From positions 87,593,426 through 87,657,425 of the forward strand of contig NC_048896.1 of NCBI RefSeq assembly GCF_011077185.1: a stretch of 64,000 nucleotides of DNA, given 5' to 3'. Under the pieces are notes generated by a model. That model was not told the DNA's origin. It made no database searches and saw nothing but the letters and a program-made list of their open reading frames with translations. Source of the stretch: Oxyura jamaicensis. Taxonomy: Eukaryota > Chordata > Aves > Anseriformes > Anatidae. Both the position numbers and the translations under genes were made by a program. Positions 1-11,367 of this stretch are shown piece after piece; position 1 is the first letter of the stretch, and every line of letters begins with the position of its first letter.

Positions 1-12
1 AAAATAACCAGA
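1..12 (+). CDS. POLN: Possible end of an upstream POLN coding exon (tentative)
   Basis: The window opens with 12 bases followed by a strong donor, AGA|GTGAGTAA. If this is an exon end, its last base gives phase 1, which joins the candidate exon at 3435 to read N-N-Q-S-I-E-K-T-E-E. The joint is open and compatible with the Ser/Lys/Glu-rich N-terminus of POLN. Only 12 bases are visible, so the call rests on the donor and the phase match alone; a chance donor is a real alternative. Confidence 0.25.
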
Positions 13-3000
13 GTGAGTAAATCTTGATCTGTTTGTGTCTATATTTTCAGTTGAAAAACTGAAATGCAAACAAACAACAATATCGAACCTCTAGTGCCTA
101 TTTAAAAAGAAAATTGAGTGTTTCTAGGTTTAGAAAATGAATTGAGCTTTAACTGTGGCATTTGCTGGGATGCTTCTGGTTAAGTGATGCTGTGTAAGTG
201 CAAGGAACTAGGATATTGCTAGTACCCTGTATTTCATTGTTGTTTTTTGAATCTTTCCTAACCTGTTCCTGCTATGTGGTATAAAAATAGATGAGAATTT
301 CAAACTGTTAATAGTTTGAAATTCTGACTAATACTGTTTGACTAATACTGTAAACTAAATGTATGTTAACTTGAATCTGGACTTGATACTTAAAGATCAT
401 TAGAGGTACTGGAGAAACCACTGAGTTCTCCAGACTAGTATCTGTTCTTTAAATACATGCTCGTTACCAACTCACTCTTTGTGAAATTCTAGGAGAAAAA
501 GTGAACGAAAGTCCAAATTGTAGTGCAAATTAGGTAATGTTAAAAGTGCCTCAGCAGATCTTTGACTCTGGGCAAAGCCCAGCATCCTACTCTGAATGTA
601 GTGGATGCTAGTGAGGTTTTTCAAGGAGATTTTTAAATTCTCAATTCTATGTATTTCGTAGTTTGATCATGTAGCTCTGGAAAGAAGTAGAATGCTAAAG
701 GTTTGCTTAATTTCTGTTCTCTATTTTCTCTGGAGAACAAGATCCTGGAACGTTATCTGGTCAACAGGATTTAAAACTAAAATTTAAATATTGCATTTGT
801 TCTTGTTTATATGGCATTCATTACAACCTCAGTTTTATGAGAATAGTAGTTCAGGCTCTTCATTCACTAGTAAGACAGTGGATCAGTGGAGCCTGATGGT
901 ATAGCAGTGAAAAGGGTAGTAGCTCATTGCTATGTAAATTGGTGATGCACATTTGAAGACATATGGGATACATTCATCTTAATGTAAAAACCAAAAAACA
1001 GATTATTTTAAAGAAAGTGAGATCTCATTTCAGCCTTGATTTAATTGCTTTTCTACTTCTCTTGCTACCTTGTCATTTTCTCTGTTAAATGTTTTCTGTC
1101 ATAGATAAGGGAACTCTCCCTTCTGTGTGATGTCTGTATAGCTTGTCTGTATAGATGTCTGCTATGTTGTCTGCTCTTGATCCATTCACTCTGTCAAGCA
1201 GTAAAATGAGAGATTCTCTTTCTTTAAAAGCACAATGACGATGTCTGGTATTTTTAGCCAATAGTAATTGCGGTCTTTGTAGTGTTCCTAAACCTTTATT
1301 CACTGGGTATTGAAAGAACAGTATAAGCATTTAGTGGCAGCATGTCACATGACTAGCTTTTTTGTTTCCTTTTCTGTAATTACGATTGCTTCTAGTCTAC
1401 AGACTTAAGAACAAATTTATAATTTGAATTAGTTTTAGGAAAGTGCCTATATACATAGCTTTAGCTGATCAAAACATGGATCTGTGGAGGAAAAAAAGTT
1501 TGCCTTAAAAAAAACCACCAAAACAACAACAAAAGTTGGTCTGTTTATGGCTATATTGGACTGTGTTTTATTGATAAGATCTTTAAAGTTTTAATTCCAC
1601 TTAATTAGGAAGTCTGTCTTTAAAAGGTAAATAGTGGATTCACATAGGATAAACATCTGTGATGATGTGGGTGAAATTGTGGTCATCTTGGTGCTTGTAA
1701 TAGTTCCATCCAGCAGTACGTTTTAATGCAAGGACGGCTTTCTACTGCCACCTGGTGATTCTTTTTCATGAACCAGAAATTCGAGGTGGTGTGGTGATCT
1801 AGTTACCAGTCATACTGAGTACTGTGTGCTGAAGGAGAGCAATGTAATCCTCATCTTCTCTGGAGGGTGAATTTGTTTGACGGAAAAAGCATCTAGCCAT
1901 GAAGTGATTAAAAGCACTGACTGTAGACTCACATTGCTATCATTAAGTGATAGTTCTATTGTGGGAAGTGTCAAGAAAACCAAACCTAAGGTGTTTGACA
2001 CTGTAAGTTCAGTTATACCATATTCACTATTCTAACAGTTCAGATTAGGGGGCTGTGTTGGAGATAAAATGACTGAACCTGTCTGTGATACTATAAAGTA
2101 ATAAGCATAGTTTCTTCAGGAGACTGAGGTAGTCTTTTAAGATGCTTTTTTTGGTTAGTCTTTTAAATATAGGATCCTGCTTTACCCCATCAAAACTCTT
2201 TAGAATACAGTTTCAGTAAATGGAAAAAAATCCCCTTATGCCTTGTTTGATATTGGATGGCAGCTTGTTAGATTCAGAATGTGTTTTGCTGCTGGTAATA
2301 CAACTTTGTAGCTGAAAGCAGCAGCGGAGTGGATTCTGTGTGGACCAGCAGTTAGAAAGGGACAAAATGCATATTTTGCCCAGGAGTGCTTTTTTTAGCT
2401 GGGTGGTAGAAGGATCTAGAGATAAAGGACTTGTAATTACGAACTCTGAAGACTCATGCACTTCACGAGAGTTCTCCATTGCCTGGCTCCTCTTATTGTC
2501 TTCACCGAATCTGTAATTACTGCTAGTCTGTTTAGCCCTTGTTCTTTTATTCACTTGCTTCTCATCTTCTTGGGACTATTGGGCTGTGTTGAGTGTAGAA
2601 AAGAGAAGGCATGTCTTAGCCTTTTCATTCAGCGTGGTGCAGAGTTCTGAGGTGTATTTACAAAGCTTCCTTAAACTTTCAGAACTGTAGGCCAACTATT
2701 GCTGGTAGTTTGGTGGGCCCAGGCTAACAGCTGTGCTGTGCATCAGTGCTCTGTCTTAGACCCAGCTCTAATAATAACCCTGCTCCTTGTTGGGATTCTG
2801 GTCATTATTACCTTTCTGTTTATTTGGTAAGTCTGAATTTTCCTTGCTCTCTGCTCTCGTCTGGTCTTACAATACTCGTTCTCTTGCGAGGATGAACAAT
2901 GTAAAAAAAAAATAAACCTCCCAGTGAAGCCTGGTCAGTTTTCTCTAGGGCATGGTAAGTTAAAGATGCATTTCTGAATAAAGTGTACTCCTGAATAATA

Positions 3001-3434
3001 TTTTGGAGAATAATACTGTTTAATACCAAGTTCAACTGTGTGAAGTGTGTTGGTTTTTTTCCTTGCTCAAGCCTTTATCTTTACTTTGACCAAAAAGGGA
3101 TGTGTTTTCTTGAAAGAAGGTGGTATGCATTTGTAAAATACTATAGTAATGCTTCTTCTGAATACCGTGAAAAATGTTTGTCTGCTATGTAGCAAAGCTG
3201 AATATAATTTTTTTCAGAGCATGCTTTAGCATGTATATTACATATTCAGGAACCTGCAGAACCATTTTGAGGTTGAATGGTATTAATTTGAGGAAAACAG
3301 TTGCTACGTAAAACTTGATTGCAATTATTTTAGGTTTGATAGAAGCGTTGGTAATGTAACATTGTATGTAACCAAAGCTGTATGCACTGATCTCAGGATC
3401 ATTTGTACTGTAAAATGTTTTCTTTTTTTTTAAG
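13..3434 (+). other. 5' intron or upstream sequence, no gene recognised
   Basis: AT-rich sequence without recognisable exon homology or clear retroelement. A short A-rich stretch lies near 1490-1535. Small open frames on either strand lack any family resemblance and look like chance. No CpG-rich promoter is visible, so the POLN promoter is probably upstream of the window. Confidence 0.6.
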
Positions 3435-3496
3435 GTATAGAGAAGACTGAGGAAAATAAGCTAGGTGATAAGGATGCACATCTGAGAAATGAAAAG
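3435..3496 (+). CDS. POLN: Candidate N-terminal POLN exon with GC donor (tentative)
   Basis: A polypyrimidine run ending TTTAAG at 3434 precedes a short open segment encoding IEKTEENKLGDKDAHLRNEK after two leading bases. It is charged like the disordered N-terminal part of human POLN. Ending at 3496 with a GC donor (AAAAG|GCAAGC) gives 62 nt and phase 0, which joins directly to the firm exon at 7133. A better-looking GT donor 11 nt later (3507|3508, CACACT|GTAAGA) would instead put the next exon out of frame, with a stop after about ten codons. The exon is inferred from splice signals, phase and weak similarity; it could be spurious. Confidence 0.4.
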
Positions 3497-6400
3497 GCAA
3501 GCACACTGTAAGATAAAAGACCACTTAAAAAGCCACTCTAATAGAAGTTTTGAAGTTATTGACTGGCTCTTTCATAACAGGTTTTATCACAGTACATTGC
3601 ATATTCTGATGGTTCAGATAACTTTGCTCTTTAGTCTTATTTTCCACTTGGCATCTACTTACCTTTGAGTTTTGGTCCTGCTTTTCCTTTTTATGTGAAG
3701 TCTTTTGTGACAGATTGATCTGAAATAAATGAGGTTGACACATTTAGATAGTTATTAAGGAATAGAAATGTTGTCAAACCTCAGTCACTGAACAACCACT
3801 GGCATCCAAAAAAGTCCTCCAAATTACAGTACGCTGCTTTTCATAGTAGTAGTGAAATGGCTTATGTTTCGTAAACCGTTGCCTCAGCATAAAATTGTCA
3901 CCTCGTCTCTAGCATGGTCCATATAATGCCCATGGGGTATACAGTACAGCCATTAGGTACTATGTCCTATAAGCTGTGTTAAATTAATGCATCGTTCTGT
4001 CTACTAAATGCCATGAGAGCAACTGCATGGATGAAGCTTTAGGCATTATTTTTTACCTAAATGTATTCATGTATTCATACAGGAAACCACTACTTTTGTC
4101 CATTACATAAGGACAAGACTTTTTTTTTTTTTTTTTTACAGAATAAAGAATTCTTAAAGCATATTTTTTTTGGTTTGTGTTTTCTTTTTCCCCAGAATAA
4201 AAGAAAGGTCTGGGAATAAAAATACATGTTTCCTCATTGATACTAGAGAAAACATATTTAAGAAATTACTGCTCTTTTCTTGTTGGCTGTACTGCTTTCA
4301 ACAGATGTTAACACTTTTTTTCTTTTCTAGTGTTGCTTGTGCTACATCACTTTTTCTGTTCTGTACTTGTTGCTCATAGGATTAACATCTTCAAGTTATC
4401 AGTTTGCAGCACTGTGGCAGTGTCTCATCACCAATTTCTCCTTTTCCACTTGTTTTACGTTTCTCATCCTTCCACAGGCTGGTACTAGTTATGTCAAGTG
4501 AGCTGGTTCACATGAAAAATGTCTTTGTTTTTAGGAAGCTTAATTTTTGGTGGAATCATCTCCCTGAAGTTAGTTTAATGTGCATGCAAATGCCAGCCAA
4601 GAATGATGGATAAGTGGGGCAGTCCCAACTTAGACTGTGATTGAGAACCGTAAAGTTGGTCAAATGAGCTGTGGATATTAAAAGTGAGCTCCCCAGCTGC
4701 AGATCATACAGCCTTCCTTACTCTGACTGGTGCATGGTTCATGCTTCTGCAAGTCCATTCAGGTTCCTCATGAAGCAGAGAAGTATGTTTTTTTGTGTGC
4801 ATGGTGAGGTAGTTTCCTGCAAATTGAATTGTCTTATCGATAGGCATGAGGAGAATGACTTAAGAAATGGATGAACATATATAGTAGTGGAACCTCTCTT
4901 TGTAATGTTGAGGAGCTAATTTTGACACACCAGATCTAATAAAATTCTTCTGCAACCACATAAATTATGAAGCGACATCCTCTGACTTAGCCTGTTGTTT
5001 ACTTCCAGCTATGTCATTATTTCTAGTAGATGATCAGTTCTTCCCAGAAGCTGCTGCTCCTCTCTGGTTAATCATAGTTCCAACTATATTATTCTGACTT
5101 GATAATTAAATTTGCTTTGTTCTTATTTCTGATCTTTTAAAAGAGAATTACTTATTCCTGATTCTATAATTACTTCAGTGTCCTAATTCAAATTCTACTA
5201 TATGTTAAACAATACAAACTATTTGTGATTTGACTGGAGAATACACTTAAGTGGATTAGCTGTCTGTCTACGGTTCTTGAACAATCAGTCTTTCTGTGCT
5301 AATATTTTTCCACTTACGGTAGCTTTTTTTAGTGTCTCCTTTGTGATTAGCTTTGCCTAAGTCCAATTTATTTGTCGGCTTTCAGAACAATCACTATTCA
5401 TTTTGGTAGCAGCAAAAGCTTAATTAAACCTTTTTCTGTTTACTTAAAACCTTTTAATTGTACTTTTTTTTTTTTTTAATTTCCCTGTAGAGCTGATCCT
5501 GTAAAGTGTGTTCTTAGACAGTCTAAGGCTCTTTCATCCTTTGATTCCATAGTTCTGAGGTTTGGGAGGGTGGGATCTTGGTTAAGGAATACTGCAAACC
5601 AACAAAAAAAAGTATTGGCTTTGCTGTTCTGGTTTGCTCAAACAATAGAGTGAATAGAAATGGATGATATCCTTTAATCAGTGGAAATTGTTGTCTTGCT
5701 CTTGATGTGAGGCCTGCACAGCAGTAACTTGTGGTTCTTTTAAAGCAAGAAGGCCTCAGCTTTTGGAATGACAGAGGTACTGAAAGAGGCTGGTGATTCT
5801 ACAAGAGCAGAAAATGCAGTAGTTATGAGAGCCTTCAGTTACTTTGCCATGAAGTATGTAAAAGTTATGCTTATGCATGATGCTAAGACTAAAACAGAGA
5901 ATACAACTGCTTTGCCAAGCAGTTAGGGAACTTGCAGGGAAAACTGCTTTTGATTTGATCCTGCGTAAGATCAAGATCAAAATATTCCTGCTGGAAGATG
6001 CCCTGACAGGGACTACAGTCTTTCTGAGGCACTAAAGATAAGTCACTATAGGAATGCTTCATTTCAAAAAGGAAATTGCATAAAAAGGAAGGAGCTTTTA
6101 AAAGAAAGTATAGGGTGTTTCCCTTCCAAAAGCAAAACATTTGTAGGTAATAAGGACTTACCCAAAACAGAGTATTGGAGGCTTAAAACAAATCTCTCTG
6201 GGTGTGGGAACAGTATGGCTAAACAACAGTATGAAAGAAACAACTAAACATCCTGCAACTCTACAGAATTTGTATTTTGTAAAGAACGCAAGACAAAGAA
6301 TCCCTCCTGGCTGAAGAGGGTGTAGAAGAAACTAGCAAGATAAACAGTAAGAAAATACAAGGGCCAGCAGTATACCAAGGAAATTTCTGAAGGAAATCAA

Positions 6401-7132
6401 GGGTGAAGGATTATAATTATGTTACCATGCAATTTCTTGCTCTAGGCTCTTTAATAGCAGTTTAGGAAAAAAAAATGCTGCTATAAAAGGATGCAGGGGA
6501 CCTGTGGAATATGAAAGCTGTTGTGGACATAATGGTTTAAACAGAATAGAGTATAATACTTAGCCATACATCTGATAATAAGGTGCACCTTCTATGCAAC
6601 TTTCCTATGAATCTTTCCTATGAATTCTTGTTGTGTCTTGCAATCCTGTAAATTTTTTGGAAAAGTCAGATTCAGTAGACTCAGAATTTCCAAAGCAGTA
6701 TTGTGGTCCCTTGCCGAAAAACAAACAAACAAACCCTTTGAATATTGAAGCTAAAGATGAAAATGAAAGGTCGCCTCTCTCTTCACACACAGCTCACTAA
6801 TGACCTAGTCACTGTGGAAGACCGGCTACTGGACTAGATGGCTCCTGTTAATTTGGTGTTGTTAGTGTTGGACTAACAACAAGCACACAAAAAAATGTGG
6901 TTTTGGATGCCAGCAGTATAAGTCAAAATCATTTTTACTGATATATACTTGAATTTTGGCCTCTTTGATACAGTTCCCTTAAACTGTCTGTCTGTTTTGG
7001 TGGTATCACTGAGGTTTTTTTCTTCTGTACAGCATCACTTCCTGAAAAGCTTTCTGAATTAACTCAGGGATGTTTATTTTTGTCTGCTAATAAGTTGAAT
7101 AATTAGTTCACTGAAAAATTTGATTTTTCCAG
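3497..7132 (+). other. Intron before the first firm POLN exon
   Basis: No further exon seen. It holds simple T-rich runs near 4122-4138 and 5464-5479 and a possible old CR1 relic near 6808-6850. The acceptor at its end is TTTTTCCAG (7124-7132), and an in-frame stop at 7121 shows that coding sequence cannot extend further left. Confidence 0.6.
6808..6850 (+). repeat. Possible relic of an old CR1/L3-type 3' end, sense
   Basis: The phrase around TACTGGACTAGATGG resembles the conserved tail of ancient amniote CR1 elements, where a tract reading 'actgggctagatgga' precedes the 3' terminus. Only about 40 bases are alignable by eye, so this is weak. Confidence 0.3.
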
Positions 7133-7615
7133 GAAATCAATGATTCCACAATTGCATTATTAAAATCATCTGCCAGCCCTGCAAGAAGTATTGCTGGTCA
7201 GAAAGTCAGGACAGTAGATACCAATGAAATGTTTTCCTATCAAGCTACCACAATACCGAGCTTTTACTGGGATTTAGACTTACCTAAATGGGAATACGGA
7301 GAAAAAAATCTTTCAGTAGGAGCAAAAAACCTGAAGCATGGTGAAAAGAATGTAGCTACTCCCCTTAAAAGAAAGCAAGATCTACCTACATGTCGTTTGG
7401 AGAAAAAAAGATTAGCTGTAAAGAACTACGCTTCACATGAAAGCAGATATAACTGGACTTCCAGACGAGCAGAATTTTCTGAAAATTATCCTTGTGATAT
7501 CAGGAGTTTGGGATATGAAGAAAAAAGAGAATTGCTTGCAAATATAGAACAAGCAGTGGCTTTTGTAACTACCATGCTATTTCAAGATGGTTCTTCACAG
7601 CTCAACTCAGAGCAG
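7133..7615 (+). CDS. POLN: POLN exon: N-terminal region, 161 codons
   Basis: The largest exon in the window, 483 nt, phase 0 at both ends, acceptor TTTTTCCAG and donor CAG|GTTAGT. The first about 115 residues are rich in Lys, Ser and Asn and poorly conserved, typical of the POLN N-terminal tail. From residue 121 the sequence CDIRSLGYEEKRELL and the following AFVTTMLFQDGSSQL match the start of the conserved exonuclease-like domain in human POLN (CDIRHLDDWAKSQL and DGSTQL). There is an internal Met at 7229, but splicing and conservation favour reading from 7133. No catalytic residue lies in this piece; it likely supplies a flexible tail and the first strand of the domain. Confidence 0.92.
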
Positions 7616-8075
7616 GTTAGTGAATGATGTGTTTTGTTTAGAGGCAGTTTTGTGGGACCATTTTAACTGTACATATGACTCCAATAAACACAAAACCATG
7701 TTCATTGGGACTATGGAATCCAGACCAATTTTGGATATTCTTGCTTACAAAAATTTAAATGCAAAATGAGGTGAATCTCTATTTCTCACTACATTTTATT
7801 TTTCTACGATGTAAACTTTAAAGCGAATGTAACCACTTGGGCTAAACAGTTATTAGTGTACTAGTGAGACTGCTTGAATATTTTTTTATTCTCTTTGTAC
7901 GGTGGATTTTGATTTCAAGTTCAAGGATGCTTTTGTCTGCTTCTCTGTTCTATCAATGGTGTATGCAGTAACCGTAGTGTACATGATGATATTCATATGG
8001 TAAAGTACTTGGGAGGTTTTCTTCATTGAATTGCATAAAATCTGTCAGAGGAAACACTTTAATTATACTTAACAG
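7616..8075 (+). other. POLN intron, 460 bp
   Basis: Short intron with GTTAGT donor and AACAG acceptor. No repeat or other feature seen. Confidence 0.85.
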
Positions 8076-8266
8076 GTCTTAACTTCATCAGTAAAAGGAA
8101 TCGTTATATTAGTGAAGAATCAGACAGATCACCTTTGTTCTCCCAGTTGCTCTTCAAGTGGCTGTACTCGGAATGCTGCTGATGAAAGTGACAAATTAAT
8201 TTATTTAAAAACTGATTGGTCACCTCTTTGGAAACAAGAAGAACAGGCTCACAAGAAATTTGCTTG
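8076..8266 (+). CDS. POLN: POLN exon: exonuclease-like domain, part 1
   Basis: 191 nt, entering at phase 0 and leaving at phase 2 (TG|GTGAGA, completing TGG with the next exon). It encodes VLTSSVKGIVILVKN, then a Cys/Ser-rich insert (CSPSCSSSGC), then the WSPLWKQEEQAHKKFA segment. The order matches human POLN, where a Gly/Cys-containing insert also sits at this point. Family A exonuclease folds begin with this strand, but POLN has lost the metal-binding acidic residues and lacks proofreading. A CR1 element inserted 70 bp after the donor. Confidence 0.93.
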
Positions 8267-8335
8267 GTGAGAGCATGTAGAAATAAAATACTATTTTGCT
8301 TTTCATATGCTTTTTGGCAACAGTATTGTTTGGTT

Positions 8336-9033
8336 TGGAACAGAATGGTTTGGGTTGGAAGGGACCTTAAAGATCATCTAATTCCACCCCGCACAGCCCA
8401 GGCTGCCCAAAGCCCCATCCAGCCTGGCCTTGGGCACTGCCAGGGCTTGGGCATCCAAAGCTTCTCTGGGCAGCCTGTGCCAATGCCTCACTTCCCTCTG
8501 AGTAAATAATTTCTTCTTTAATCTCTCATCTTTTAGTTTAAAGCCATTACTCCCTATCCTATCACTGCACCCCCTGACAAAGAGTCCCTCCTCACCTTTC
8601 CTGTAGCCCCCTTTAGGTACTGGAAGTCTGCTGTAAGGTCTCCCCAGAGCCTTCTGTTCTCCAGGCTGAACAACCCCAACCCCCCTCAGCCTCTCCATAG
8701 GAGAGGTGCTCCAACCCCTTGATCATCTTTGTGACCCTTCTCTGGACTCATTCCAATATGTCCCTGTCCCTTTTATGCTGGGGGCCCTATAGGTGAATGC
8801 AGTGCTCCATGTGAGGTCTGATGAGAGCAGAGCACAGGGGGACAATCCTGCTCCCTCACCCTGCTGGCCATGATGCTTTTGATGCAGCCCAGGACAGAGT
8901 TGGCTTTCTGGGCTGCAAGTGCACGTTGCCAGCTCGTGTTGAGCTTCTCATCAACCAACACCTTCAGGTCCTTCTCCTCGGGGTTGCTCTCAGTCCATTC
9001 TCTGCCCAGCCTGTATTGGTGCTTGGGGTTATG
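8336..9033 (-). mobile_element. CR1 LINE, 5'-truncated, antisense to POLN
   Basis: The left end carries the CR1 3' tail read in reverse (GAATGGTTTGGGTTGGAAGG), followed by tracts matching CR1 such as AAAGCCCCATCCAGCCTGG and CTTCTCTGGGCAGCCTG. On the minus strand, part of the end of ORF2 is still readable (RHWHRLPRE), but the frame is damaged. About 700 bp of the 3' end remains; the 5' portion is missing, as usual for CR1 insertions. Confidence 0.93.
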
Positions 9034-9348
9034 TTGTAGTGTTTTTTTTTCTAGGTTGGAATTTTAGTAATAATTAGTCATTCACTTAGAAAAGCTTTAT
9101 CAACACACTATGGTTATATGGCTTAAAAAAAAAAAACTAAAAATTTTAAGACTTATCTTCCATTTGCTGCACTGCATTTCTTACAAAGTAAGAAATCATT
9201 TGGGACATCATTATGATACATATCCTTCTTGAGCCCTGCTGGTGTTTTTAATTTCTGAGCACGGAGTGCAATAGGCTTGTTTAATGGCTGAGATGATGAA
9301 TGAGGCTTTCTTAGGATTCAGTAACAATATTACATCCAAATTGCAAGC

Positions 9349-9373
<25 letters not shown>
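9349..9373 (+). repeat. Poly-A tract, 25 A
   Basis: Uninterrupted run of adenines in an intron. No retrogene or SINE body is recognisable next to it. Confidence 0.95.
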
Positions 9374-9380
<7 letters not shown>

Positions 9381-10580
9381 CGTCTGTTTAATAGTTGGAT
9401 TAAATCTTTAAAAAGTATGGTTGTATTTTAAACTTCCACTTAGCATAGCCAAAATCGTTTTTTATTCCTTATTATTCACTTCAAAATAGTATCCCATAAT
9501 GGCAGGGATGAGACTGATCTTTCAAAATAATAGTTGCATATTAAAATTTCTTCAGAATATTTTATAATTTTCAGTAATAGCTGTTTTATTGTAAACTACT
9601 GAATTTGGGGAATTAAATTACAAAGCATTAATTTTCACAACGTTAGACTTTCTTGCTGATCACGTCTCTGCACTGCTCCACTGTATGACTTGAAACAAAT
9701 CACTTCACTTACCTGTACTTCTCCAGATGCAATGTTGGAATTATAAGACGATTAGTTTTATAAAGCGTCTTCGGTTTGATTGTTCTGAATTGAGCATAAC
9801 GTCAATAAAGCAAGCTCTTTTGAATAATAAGAGCTCAAGAACAAACAAGTTGAATAAGTGTATTACCTATAGGCTTTCATTTTTCTAGGAACGATGTAGT
9901 TGAGTAGTGGATCAAAATGATATACAGTAATACCTTATGGTCCTCACAATTTATAACCTAAAATCTTGGTACTCTGGTCTTATATCACTAAAAATATATC
10001 AGCTCAAAAACGCTATGAAGAATTATTATTCTTCCGTATCACCTGAAGTAAAACTTACAAAAAATGACACACATTAGTAAAATCTAGGTATACTTCAAAT
10101 GTTATACATATAATACATAAGAACTATAGACGTTTTCAAAAATCTGGCATAATATGAAGCATACTAGACTTAGAGCAAATTAACGCTAAGCAATTAGGTC
10201 AATTTAGATTGTCTAACAACTTTTAAATCATGATTTTACTACATTTATTCAGAATCTTCTGCGATCTCACTTTGTATAGTAAACAGGGATGCAAGCTGCA
10301 GTTTTAGATTAAGGTTGAATATAATTTCAAGTGTCAAATAAGGATTTCTTTTCTTTATGAGTGCATGGTAATTCATCTGCTAGGATGTTTAATTTCGTAT
10401 AGAATGAAGCTTCAGGAATTGAATTGAGTATTTAATATTCAAATACAATATTCTGTTCCTAAAGAAATGTTTTGTATTAGATGTTTAGTTTAATATTATT
10501 TGCTAATTAAAGAATAAATTAAATGGATTAACCAGATCTAGTAGCAGCATAGTACATGTTAATAAATTTCTTTCATGCAG

Positions 10581-10693
10581 GCAAGTGTTGTTTCAAATGC
10601 TATGTTGCAAAGTTCCAGTTATTTGCTTCAATGCAAAAGATTTTCTGAGGACAGTACTTCAAATTTATGGTAATGAAATTAGCTGGAAACAAG
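10581..10693 (+). CDS. POLN: POLN exon: exonuclease-like domain, part 2
   Basis: 113 nt. Its first base completes a Trp codon with the previous exon, and it leaves at phase 1 (CAA G|GTAATT). It encodes QVLFQMLCCKVPVICFNAKD, closely matching human POLN at VLFQ..CPVICFNAKD, and continues with FLRTVLQIYG and an Ile-Ser-Trp-Lys-Gln end. This is the core strand and helix region of the inactive exonuclease fold. Both borders are canonical. Confidence 0.95.
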
Positions 10694-11209
10694 GTAATTG
10701 TCTAATCTAATCTATGACCTAATCCTATAATCTCTGTGCCTGTGATGTTTCTGTTAAAATTACAAGGTGTAGAAGCAACTAGATTAGTGTTTAGGTAATA
10801 TATTGGAGAACAGAATTTTAGTATTGTGGAAAAGAAAACCCTTCTTGGGAGGTTTATGGCCACACAGTCGTCATGTCAAGATTCCATATTTCTCCTCAGA
10901 GTAGGAATCAAAATGTTGAATAGTTTAAGGTTAGATTACAGTGGAAACAAAAGCTTTCAACACAGTCCTGATGATAGCTGAGAAGGTTGAATTGCTTCAT
11001 GTTTCACGTTCCGTAGAAAGACTTCCTCTACTCAAGAGGATAGGATGAAATTCTAGAAATGCTCATAATGGTTAAAATTAGGAATCACTTGAATGCTTGT
11101 CCATTTATGATGTGTGTCTAATGGAAAGATGGATAAAACTCTAGAAGTATTTCTTAATATAGGAAGTAATTTAAGCATTTTGATTGTCAGAAATAACTTA
11201 TTTTTGTAG
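10694..11209 (+). other. POLN intron, 516 bp
   Basis: No repeat or other feature seen. Acceptor TTTTTGTAG. Confidence 0.85.
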
Positions 11210-11367
11210 TTGCTGATAGCGTCGTGTTAGATCCAAGGATTGCAGCATGGCTGATAAACCCCAGTGACACAGTTCCCTCTTTTGAATGTTTGACGCAGAA
11301 GTATTTTGAAAAATCTTTTTCTATGGAAACAGAAAATACAGATACAGGCACTTTGAGAAATGCATGG
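11210..11367 (+). CDS. POLN: POLN exon: exonuclease-like domain, part 3
   Basis: 158 nt, entering phase 1 and leaving phase 0 (TGG|GTAAGT). It encodes ADSVVLDPRIAAWLINPSD, near-identical to the human segment LDPRIAAWLIDPSD, which corresponds to the family A exonuclease motif 'D-x-x-L-A-A-Y-L-L'. The downstream part (FECLTQKYFEKSFSMETENT) is more divergent, as in other POLN orthologues. This exon is one of the clearest identifiers of the gene. Confidence 0.96.

Larger units (their letters stand above)
8267..10580 (+). other. POLN intron, 2.3 kb
   Basis: Contains an antisense CR1 (8336-9033) and a 25-A tract (9349-9373); the rest is AT-rich with no recognisable feature. The acceptor is TTTCATGCAG. 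Confidence 0.8.

Noticed and set aside
8821..9067. Overlapping + strand open frames
   Set aside because: They are antisense translations of the CR1 element at 8336-9033.
9349..9373. Poly-A as the tail of a processed pseudogene
   Set aside because: No gene-like or SINE-like body precedes it; a plain homopolymer is the simpler reading.
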